This document shows, one piece after another, positions 21,409 through 30,887 of a stretch of DNA of 64,000 nucleotides; position 1 is the first letter of the stretch; every line of letters starts with the position of its first letter. This DNA comes from Piper betle. Its lineage: Eukaryota; Streptophyta; Magnoliopsida; Piperales; Piperaceae. Both the position numbers and the translations under genes were made by a program. The stretch spans positions 124,001 through 188,000 of the forward strand of contig JAURVB010000001.1 in NCBI GenBank assembly GCA_033002965.1, given 5' to 3'. The notes beneath the pieces are model-generated. The model was not told the origin of the DNA. It worked only from the letters and a program-made list of their open reading frames with translations, and made no database searches.

Positions 21409-23302
21409 TATTAAGATTCAACAATATTAAATATTAAATTATTCATATGATATAATCATTTCAATCATACATTGCATTTTAAATTTATTATCTAAATTAT
21501 AATTCACACTTCACTAATGATAAAGTAATTATTAACTTATAAACAAGTATTTCATTTTCCTTTGTGGTGATAATTACTTTACCCCGATCTTGATGATTTA
21601 GTTTACGGTTATAATTTTTAATCGCTATCATTATTCATACTAATTTAATTAATTAAGTTGTTACATTAAATTATTTAAAATAATTTGTATTATTATAATT
21701 CAATTATATTATTAATACAATTATTTTAAATTATTCAACTCAATAAAGTTTTGAACTTTATTTATTTTCATTATGCTATTTAGGTTCGACCCTTGTGATT
21801 TGTTCCCCGATTATAGTTTAATAACCCATTTTCTACATTACTGACCCATTATTAAAATAATCACTTTATTTACCTAGTATTAAACTTATTATGGTCAAGG
21901 TAAAATCTTGATTTTTATAATCACTTATAATCCTCTGATATAATTTAATCACTTGTAGTACGCCGATTAATTATCGACAGTTAATCATTACCGTATATTT
22001 ATTACTTGTGGCGATTTCTGTGAAACAATTAATTAGTTAAGTAACTTAAAACCCATAAACCATTAGAATAATTATTTTTAAAGATTTATTATGTATTAGT
22101 ATTATTTTTAACTCGAGCCATGTCAAGTCAAGTAGTATTTACAAGTTTGCCACCCTTCTTCTTCTTATTCTCATCACCCTTCTTCTTCTTATTTTCATCA
22201 CCATTCTTCTCTTCTCCAAATACAGGTTCGTCCTTCTTCTCCCAGCCTCAAGACCACTTCTTTCTTGCACCTTGCTCCCATTTAGATGTTGAACAACATC
22301 AAGCCAGCATCAAAACAAGAAGGATCGGCCACCTTTGGACGACGAAAGGAAGAGGACCGTTCTCCCCACGTCTGCACCAAAAACCAGATCTGTGACGTCT
22401 TCTTCTTCAACCCAAAATCAAATCATGACTCCATCAACTGCTTCCCTTCCCTACCAATCCAACTGGAAGCATAAAGCTCGTGCATTACAGCAACTATCCA
22501 AGGCAAATCACGTTCTGCACCAAGTCGCGAAACTCCTGGCCAGCAGCACTGCCGGGACCGCAAGATGACTCCGTCCGGCCAGCAGCACCGCCGGGAATGC
22601 TCCCCTTCTCCCCACACGCCGACCCAACGTCAAGGCCAAGCGTCTACCCTCTGAAGCTGCCATGACAGCATCTGTTTCAGCAGAACGTCGTTACTTCGTC
22701 ACCCTTGCAACTTCGCCCACTCACAACTGCAATTCCGCCACCCACTGGAAACCAGGGACATGGCGAGCCATCCCTTCGACCCAGCAACTAGAGGGGTCGT
22801 CGGGGGTGTGAGGGAAGCCTTGCAAACTTGTTTACAGTCACCATCTCACCAACAATTTGCACCCGTCGACCATGGACGAGATTTCAGTTTTGCAGTTTAG
22901 TTTAGTTCTTTTCTTTCTTGTTGATTTGAGACTTTAGTTACATGATTAACAAGCTTATTATCAATTAAAAAGAATATGCATGCAAGAAAATCAAGAAGAG
23001 GAAGATAGGAAGGATACCCAAGCAAGGAAGAAGCACCAGCAAGGAAGACGAGAACTAGGCGGCTACGGTGAGGAAGATGCCCTTACACAAAAAGTGACAT
23101 CCTCTTTCAAAATTATAAAAATGAAAATGACGGCTAGGGTATGTGAAAACACCCCTACTCCCATATTTCATTTAACCAGGTAAATAATAAAATAGGTAAA
23201 TAATTAACCAGGTAGAGAATATAATACGTTTTGTCCTTCCTGGACCGCGTCCGCTTCCAATTATTATTATTATTATTATGATTTTTTTTCACAGTCTTTA
23301 TA

Positions 23303-23631
23303 AATTTGGTGAAACAAGTAAAAACAATCAAGGAATTATGTAAATGGACAAGTGGACGCAGTCAAGTTTGGGCCAACTCTATATTGTTGGTTGTTTGCTT
23401 TGTTGAAAATTTTTTTTGAATGTTGGTTTTTCATTTATAATGGTCTAGAGGGTTATTTAAGTGAAACGGCATTGAAAAGGTTAACGATTAACTAGTGAGG
23501 GCTGAATGGGTCAAATTTGGTCGAATATGGGCAAACGGTCAGACTTTGGTGACCTTTATTATTTAGCTAAGGGTTAGAACGTGGCTAGGGGGTTTTCCTA
23601 GGTTGATAGGAGGCTAGACCAAGTCTGTTTA
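23303..23631 (+). mobile_element. Element D LTR, middle part
   Basis: This begins with the second AATTT copy and is continuous with 19591 once the solo LTR is excluded. The A cluster interrupts it again at 23632. No coding sequence is visible. Confidence 0.5.
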
Positions 23632-25822
23632 TGTAACACCCAGTTTCGGTTCACCCACGAACCAACCCGGAAATGTCACTGGCAACCGAACTGTTCGCTA
23701 ATTTACTAGATTTGGTTAAGCCGACCTGTATCTACCCTTGACATCTTAAAATGGTAATGCAAATATGCAATGCATGGATGGGATGCTTAGGTTGTAGCGT
23801 GGCCTACATGCATGCCATGATATGCTATACAGACAGAGTCTTCCCTAAAAGTGCAATAGAGGACCACCCTGTCCATGGCAACAATAAATATTCATATCGA
23901 TATAATTTCAAAACATGACATTATCATTTCCATTCTAGTCTTTTTTGCTTTCTGCCTCATTCCAGCCGAGTCTAAACTCCAAGGCTCCTTGTTCACTTTC
24001 GTTCTAGTTTCGTTTCATAGGCAAAATGCTCATAGCATTTGACCGAATAATTTTAAACAAACTCATCATTCACACAACTTAGATATCATCATTACCATCC
24101 ATTACGTTCGGCAGGTACGTGCGTGCAACAACTTTGCTACTCCTCCACTGTCCTACTAGTGCCCAATCCATGAGATTCTCACTTACATAAATAATAGAAA
24201 ATTGTTAATAATGAGTGTTACTGGTCTAGAATTAGCTAGTAACAAGCTAACACAAGAGGGCTGACCCTCCTGTTAAAGTAAAACATTCATAACTTCCACT
24301 AGAACTCTCATAAAAGCACAAATTAGGAGCTATTAGCCTCGGCTAGATAGTATCCACTTTCTATCTCATTCTCATGACTTGGCATTTTCATCTATCCCTT
24401 GCGCGACAAATTCATTCTTTTCTCTTCTGCCCTTTAAATCCTTCGCATTACTCCTGGCCCTGAGTACATAGGCCAGGTACTCTTAGGTATGAGCCTTCAG
24501 TGCCCTTTGTAATCACAAGTCTAGACATGTGCTACATAGTAGTACGTGTAAACCTCCACACTTCTCCGGGTTTGACAAACTCAAAGGTGGAGTTATTAGG
24601 ATCCGTCAGGAATGGAATAACCCACACATCAATCTAAAGCCTGCTATTGACTGACACATACCCACTTGCATAGCACGATTGTTAATATTTTCATCTTTGA
24701 TTGGCACATCATTTAGCACAGTTGTCGAATTTCCCTCATTCCATCTCTCATTGAAAATGTGAAAACTACATGTTTATGGGCCTGGGTAGGGATTTATATA
24801 AGTAGCCCAAAGGCATCATGAGCTAAATCTAAGTTTTGAAAACAAACTCGAGGGTTATTAATCTGGTAATAACGTGTGACTAAATGGCTGGAGTGGCATA
24901 AAATAAATCCACCACTCGACACATCCGCTTACCTATAAAAAATAAAACACTATGGAGTATAGAGATAAAACTAGAAGCGAGTCCTAACAGACCTGGTAGA
25001 AGCTTCAAGCGTGTCCATGCACCTAGGCGGGAAGCTCCTACTATCTACACATCAAAACAAAAAACTAATGGCCGCTAATGATGCATTCACACATCCTATA
25101 GCATACTCACATTAACCATGCATCAATCAACACACATTAATAATAATCAGTATAAGTTTTCCTACTCAACATTCCATTAGATTACGGAAGTTATTTAGTC
25201 TACCTGATTAATTTCTTAGCATTCGTTTTAATATCATACAGTCACACATCTTCATATATTTATTAACATAAAAATATCTAACACATCAATCACTCAATCC
25301 TAGCATCTAAGCATGTTGTACTAATAATCATTACTTTTAAATAATTAAACTAAAATAAATTTTACCTCATGTGCCGTCAACAATTGGCGACGGCTAGGTT
25401 TTGCTGTACGTCACGAAGCTCGAATTCGGGGCTCGGTGGCATCCGTAGTTCGATCAGGTTCGACTCGATGAGTTAGGGGAAAGATCCAATGAATTCCAGC
25501 AAGTCCGACTTTATGGGGTGTTCCACCTATTTTTTGATGGGTTTCGCTGGTTTTCCAGCAGCTTTCTGGCGATAGTTGCTGGTGGCAGCTACTGGTAGGA
25601 TAGTGGTGGTATGAGGTATCGTTGGCACTGGCTCGATGAGCCCAACACATCTACTATGTCAATGAGGTTGGCCAAGGTGGTGATTCCGCAAAAAGGGTAA
25701 ACATGGCTGTCGACGGTGGGGTGGAGATCGGCTATTGTGGGTGGCATTGGGTTCCGCTTCAGTTGGGGAAGGTCGTAGGAGAGTCGAAGACGTTGAGCCG
25801 ACCACTGGATGGTGGCTGCGAC
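23632..25822 (-). mobile_element. A2 3' LTR, left part (antisense, old)
   Basis: It begins TGTAACACCCAG at 23632, the reverse complement of an A LTR 3' end, and follows the A LTR order at moderate divergence. Element A3 interrupts it at 25823 and it continues at 33734. The left flank is GTTTA. The GC-rich block is visibly eroded relative to A3. Confidence 0.82.
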
Positions 25823-27578
25823 TGTAAAACCCGTGACTCGAGTCAGGGTTTTACGTTACCGAACCAGTCGGTTCGACCGTTGGTTCGAGTCGAGTCAGTT
25901 TCATGAACCGCGTGCTGAGTCGAGACCAGCCGTGAGTTATGAGCGATGAGAGTCAGGTGTACCTGAATATATGATGATAACGTCGAGAAGATGGTGAGAA
26001 ATGAGTTATCAGAATATATGAAAGTATGCAGTATTTTTTCTTTTTATATGTTTGATCGTAGAAATAGTTTTAGGCCGAATAACGCATTAGGACGCGTTGG
26101 ATTATATTCGGGTGGGTTATTAGTTATAGAGCATGCCATTTGGATGTTGTTGTGTTTGTTTTATTTTATGTAATTTTTCCATATTTTTCTAGAATTTTTT
26201 TAGAATTTATTACGAACTAGTTATTATTTTGACTCGAGTAGGAATCGAGTCAATACTAAATTACGAAATTGCCATTGAGAACACTTTTTCTCCCTCCCGA
26301 CCCTTCTTCCACCCAAACCCTCGCCGCCACTGTGGTGTGCTGCCGCCGCCGCCGCCGACGCCGTGCTGCCGCCGATCGACGCCGCCCCGCCCTGCCGTGC
26401 CGTCGCCGTGCCGCCACGACCCACCCCGGCCACCGTCTCGCCGCCAGCGACGCCGGAATCGCCCCACGAAACCACCTCGGCCGCCGCCACTTCGGGCCGG
26501 ATTCCGCCGCCGTCCGGGCCGCTCCGCCGCTGTGACCCTGACGAGCACCCCCTCGCCGTTGCCGACGTTTCCCCCATCCTCCCGACCGCCGTCGAGGCCG
26601 GCCGGAGCCCCGATCGGAGCACACCGCCGCCGCCGCCCATTTTCGACACCGCCGTCGACGGCCATCGCCGCCTCGGTTGCTCTGTTTGACACCGCCATCG
26701 GACCAAGCTCGTCGAGCTGGTGCCGATAGACCCCCTGATTGCCCCGTCCCGAATCATTGCCGGAAAACCGCCGGAATCCGCCGGAAAACCGCCGACACTC
26801 GCCGGAAAACCGCCGGAACCGCCGGAAAATTGGATTCGTGGGAAATTCGCCGGATCATCCGCCGAACGCACCTGGTCCAATCTGATCGGACTTCGGACGC
26901 CGCTAGGTGCCGAATTCGAGTTTCGAGCCGCGAAACGGAAACCCTAGCCGTCGCCGATTTTCGACGACGCGAGGTATAATTTATTTTAACTTAATTATTT
27001 GAAAGTATTGATTATTAGAATTGCATGCTAGGATTGGTGAATTGTGTGTTATAATAATATGTATAAATGTAGGTTTGATTAAGAATAGAAATATGAAATT
27101 GTTTGGTTGAGTGGTGTTAAAAATGGAGGCTATGAAACTAATTAGGGTAACTAGGTAATGATCATGATCTAATGCAAACTAGCCTAAGTAGACTTGCTAG
27201 AATTGATATAGGTTGATGTGTGTTGATTGATGCGTGATTGTGTTGATTGTGTGTGCATGCTATAGGATGTGTGATTCATCATGCGGGCGTTAGTTTTTAG
27301 CTTGATTGTGTAGGTACGGTGTAGGAGCTCGCCGCCTAGGCGCGTGGACCCGTTTGGAGCTTCTACCAGGTCCGTTTAGGACTCGTTCTCTGATTTACGC
27401 TACTCTCTTGTGTATTTGATTTATTATGTGCAGGACGAGTTAAGTGGCGTTTTATCGAATCCCACTTAACTCGGGCCATTTAGCCAACGATTTTTCGGAT
27501 TAATAACCCTCGAGGATGAGATCCCTCGAGTTTGTTTTCGAACTTCAGATCCAGCTCACGTTGCCTTCGGGCCTATTG

Positions 27579-27585
27579 TATAAAT
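27579..27585 (+). promoter_or_regulatory. Candidate TATA box in A3 5' LTR
   Basis: TATAAAT follows a GC-moderate stretch and precedes the segment expected to be transcribed as R/U5. The motif is kept in the 3' LTR (32631) and in the older A1 LTR. Transcription would start some 30 bases downstream. Confidence 0.55.
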
Positions 27586-27638
27586 CCCAACCCAGACCTA
27601 TATATATGTATAGTTTTCGTGTTTTTGTGAGAGACTGA

Positions 27639-27887
27639 ATGAGGGAAATCCGACTACCGTGCTACGCGAGCGGGCACGTGTGTGTCGACAGTGGGCTCTG
27701 GAATGGTGTGCAGGCCGTTTCATTCCCGAGGGATCCTGACAACTCCACCTTTGAGTTCCTCAAACCCGGAGAAGTGTGGAGGTTCACGGGTACTGCATTG
27801 CAGCGCATGTCTAGACTTGTGGTTTCAAAGGGTACTGAAGGCGACTGCCTGAGAGTACTCGGCCTTCGTGCTCAAGGCCAGGAGTAA
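27639..27887 (+). CDS. Possible LTR-encoded leader ORF (82 codons)
   Basis: It starts at the first ATG after the TATA motif (MREIRLPCYASGHV...) and contains the stretch DPDNSTFEFLKPGEVWRF and then QRMSRLVV. The 3' LTR has the same ORF at 32691-32939, as expected for a recent element. The core is also recognisable without indels in older A LTRs on the minus strand (around 24560-24690, 35490-35640, 58290-58450), although with stops there. I know no protein family with this motif. It may be a translated upstream ORF in the gag transcript leader, or simply conserved R/U5 sequence that happens to be open. Confidence 0.3.
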   Translation: MREIRLPCYASGHVCVDSGLWNGVQAVSFPRDPDNSTFEFLKPGEVWRFTGTALQRMSRLVVSKGTEGDCLRVLGLRAQGQE

Positions 27888-28686
27888 TATGGAAGGTGCC
27901 GAGGGCGGAAAGGAATGAGATTTGACGCGAGAAGCAATAGAGAAATGGCCGAGGCATGAGAATGTGAAAGATAGGGGGACGCTGTCGACCCGAGGGCGAC
28001 GGCTCCCGTATGTGCCCTGATGAGAGTTCTTGAGGAAGTATATGGTTTTCATTCAACAGGAGAGTTTGCTCTCCTGTGCCAGATTTGATATTAGTTATTT
28101 TCCGGGCCGGTAACACTCGTTACTGACGGTTTTTCTATATATATGTAGGTGAGAAATGCGAGCGATGAAAGCTGTCGGGACTGCGGAGGAGCAGCACGGA
28201 ACCGCGCACACATGTACCTGCCGCGTGTAACGTATAATGATGGTGTGTTATTGTTATGTAAACGATAATTTTGATGTGTTTGCTTGAGATGAATTACTTG
28301 TTATGAAATGAACTGGATAAATATGAATGAGTAGGGAGCCTTGGAGTTCAGACTCGGCTCAGGTAAAAACGAATGAGATAATGGTTGAATGTCAGGGTAG
28401 ATTATTATGTGTTACTGTATTTTTATAAAATAGTTTATATTTTCTTTTGGTTTTTATTTTCATTTATTATTTTGTCTTGTCTTTGCTTGCACATCATAGC
28501 ATGCATGTAGGACTACGTTAGAACCCACGCATCCCATCCATGCATTTCATGTTTGCATCTCCATCTTAAGACACCGAGGGCAGATCCGGGTCGGCTTAAC
28601 CGAACCCAGTAGATTAGCGAACGGTTCGGTCGCCGGTGACATTTCCGGGTCGGTTCACGGGTGAGCCGAAATGGGGTGTTACAAAG

Positions 28687-28777
28687 TGGTATCAGAGCCA
28701 ACCCTTGGCATATGTTCTCTGAGAGCCAACTCTTGGCATATGTTCTCTGATACCAAAAGTGGTATCAGAGCTAACCC
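28687..28777 (+). promoter_or_regulatory. A3 primer-binding region, duplicated, with hairpin
   Basis: TGGTATCAGAGCCAACCC stands at 28687, three bases after the LTR. A second partial copy (GAGAGCCAACTCTTGGC) follows near 28720, and TGGTATCAGAGCTAACCC stands at 28760. The copies are spaced by CTTGGCATATGTTCTCTGA repeats. CTCTGATACC (28745-28754) and GGTATCAGAG (28761-28770) form a perfect 10-bp inverted repeat with a six-base loop over the last site. In the older A1 element only the last copy exists, next to its LTR. Confidence 0.85.
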
Positions 28778-28940
28778 TTGGTTGATTAAGATGGTAGATG
28801 CGTTACAGGTTACATGTGTGCCGAAGCTGCTCCAAGCTGTTCCGACAGGTATTTTTCTGTTTTAATGTTTTTGATTGTAGATTTCCTTACAAATCGGTAG
28901 TGTGACAGGCGAGTAGACTAGAGCAGGAACTACTAGCAGG

Positions 28941-29787
28941 ATGGTGACACAGACCCGCCGGACGCAGATTAAGACCCCATCGCCTCCAGTAGCCAGACAG
29001 GACAGTCCTAGCCCTGTTCACAGTGACGCCGCCTCCAGTCAACCTAAGACTGCCATGCCACCAGTAGAGGTCAGTGTGCCAGTTTCAGCTAGCCGACGTG
29101 GTGAGAGCCATCATCGAGATAGTCGCCGGGACCGAGATAGTCGTCGAGACCGAGATAGTCGTCGGGACCGAGACAGTGGTCATGACAGTTACTGCACCAG
29201 AAGTAGTCGACAGGAGAGAGACGCAGCGATCACCAGGTTGGCGGAAGCTCAGATACAAATGCTGCACAGTCAGGAAGAATTTAGGAGACAAATGCTGCAA
29301 GACCAAGAGGAATTCAGGAGAGAGCTCAGACAGATAGCCCTTTCTGTGGCCAGAACTGAGAAGAGACCAGCAGTGGGTGAAGAGGCACCGGGAGAGCCAG
29401 CAGTTTCCACAGACCCCGTGCCGCCGCCTCCTCCTCCACCGCTGCAACAGAGGGCTACTCCAACGACAGCCCCCTTATTTGCCCCACTTCAGGCGGGGAT
29501 GAGACCGGACATCAGTGGAACCGCAGCAGTAGGTAGCGGGCAGACTGCAGGCGGAAGTGGAGCTGCAAGATTTGATGGTATACCAGCAGGTACGGGACCA
29601 CAAATTCCTCGGTATGAGCAAGGAGAAGGATCGAACAGATCAGTGGATACGAGGAAATTGGGACTGTGGCAGTACGAGAAGTTCGTGAAGAATGGTGGAC
29701 GACCGTTCTTTGGAAAGTTGGACGCGGAAGAGGCATTCTTGTGGATATCGTCAGCCATAGGTGTGTTTGACACTATGGCATGTCCCG
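28941..29787 (+). pseudogene. gag: A3 gag, N-terminal frame
   Basis: The frame begins ATG at 28941 (MVTQTRRTQIKTPSPPVARQ), has arginine/aspartate repeats (DSRRDRD units at about residues 58-80), a glutamine/glutamate-rich helical stretch, a proline run and the capsid start (LGLWQYEKFVKNGGRPFFGK, AFLWISSAIGVFD). After residue 282 the homologous frame moves by one base: A3 has TGT CCC G ATG where A1 (56505-56520) has TGT CTG ATG, so a base was gained at about 29784-29787. Gag would build the particle that packages element RNA. The same frame runs on without homology to 29912. Confidence 0.88.
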
Positions 29788-30816
29788 ATGGAGCACCGAG
29801 TGCGCATCATCACAGGAGCATTCCAGGACGAAGCCAGGATATGGTGGAGTTCGGTCCAGAATTCTATATTTGCCCATCGTCAGCCCCAGGACATCACATG
29901 GGAGGAATTTAGGGCGGAATTCGATGGAAAGTATTTCCCGCCAAACATCAGGAAGAGAAAGGAACGAGAATTCCAGACGCTGAGGCAGGGACCCATGACG
30001 GTGGTACAATACGAGACTAGGTTTAGAGCTCTAGAGAGATTTGCACCAGACTTGGTGTCCACCGAAGAAAGAAGGATAGAGCATTTTTACGAAGGCCTCC
30101 ATCACGAGATCAGGATGGCCTATTTGGATAGGAAGTTCGCTACTTTCGGTGATGTTGTGAGAGCTGCAGGCGAGGCAGAACGAGTTATAGCTGCTAGACC
30201 TCGCCAGGATGTTGACCAGAGGCAGCAACATTCGAGGCCGTATCAGCCAGAGCAGGGAGAACAGCAGAGACATCGGTCAGATGCACCAGTTGCCATGAGG
30301 GCTATGGATGCCCAAGTTCAGGGCTACAGAGCACCCTTCTGTCAGAATTGCCGACGTCGTCATGGAGGTGAGTGCAGAGCAGGCACAGACGCATGCTATA
30401 GATGCGGTCAGCCAGGACATAGAGCTATAGAGTGCAGAGTGGACCCAGACGTATGCTATAGTTGCGGTCAACCAGGGCATAGAGCCGCAACTTGTCCAAC
30501 TGGCCAGACCCAACAGGTGACGCTCCCAGCACCACCGCAGAGACTTGCGCTCCCAGGCCCCCAGCAACAACCACAGCAGACAGGCAGAGACCAACAGCCA
30601 CTGAGGCAGCAGCAGAGAGGACTTGTAGCTATCATGACAGGACAAGAACAGCAAGCCTTGGATCAGAGAGGAATGCAAACAACACCACCACCAGGACCAT
30701 CCATTTCGGTACCACCATGGACAGCTGGGATGGACACAGCCACGATTGCTGAAGCATTGGAAGATGCGACAAATGTGACAGGTACGCAGGCATCTCACTT
30801 CAGATTTCACATTTAG
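29788..30816 (+). pseudogene. gag: A3 gag, C-terminal frame with two zinc knuckles
   Basis: It continues gag in the +1 frame: MEHRVRIITGAFQDEARIWW, then AEFDGKYFPPNIRKRKEREF, MTVVQYETRFRALERF, FYEGLHHEIRMAYL and GDVVRAAGEAERV of the retrotransposon gag capsid domain. Then come CQNC...HGGEC and two CCHC knuckles, CYRCGQPGHRAIEC and CYSCGQPGHRAATC, and a Gln/Pro-rich tail ending at a stop at 30814-30816. The tail stops where A1 runs on into protease. The knuckles bind nucleic acid. The frame is otherwise intact, so only the single-base shift disables this gag. Confidence 0.9.
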
Positions 30817-30850
30817 TAGATAGCTACCAGAGTGAAACCTCCTTAATCTA

Positions 30851-30886
30851 AAATTTCGAGGACGAAATTTTTATAAGGAGGGAAGG
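30851..30886 (+). promoter_or_regulatory. A3 conserved 3' motif and polypurine tract
   Basis: AAATTTCGAGGACGAAATTT is followed by AAGGAGGGAAGG (30875-30886) and then the 3' LTR at 30888. This is the second-strand priming site. The TTCG-GGACGAAATTT motif is also found in the TRIM internal region and before the D LTR in weaker form. Confidence 0.85.
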
Positions 30887-30887
30887 T

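Larger units (their letters stand above)
19592..23302 (-). mobile_element. Solo B LTR with perfect 5-bp target duplication
   Basis: It runs from TGTAACGACCC (19592) to CAGTCTTTATA (23302; terminal TACA mutated to TATA) and is flanked by AATTT at 19587-19591 and 23303-23307. No internal region is present, so it is the product of LTR-LTR recombination of an antisense B element. It contains a nested TRIM (20452-21278), an AT run (21373-21405), the AT-rich LTR middle and the GC-rich/CTT-rich U3 part (22100-22830). Confidence 0.85.
25823..28683 (+). repeat. A3 5' LTR
   Basis: It starts TGTAAAACCCGTGACTCGAG at 25823 and ends GGGTGTTACA at 28683, three bases before the first primer-site copy. It holds a very GC- and CpG-rich block at 26270-26960 and a TATA motif at 27579. 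The Ala/Pro/Arg-rich frames in the GC block are compositional artefacts. Confidence 0.93.

Noticed and set aside
22120..22670. Open frames of 60-90 codons in the solo B LTR
   Set aside because: They fall in the CTT-rich and GC-richer U3 part, overlap in several frames, and the homologous LTR positions in B2 (39540-40200, 46730-47470) do not keep one common frame.
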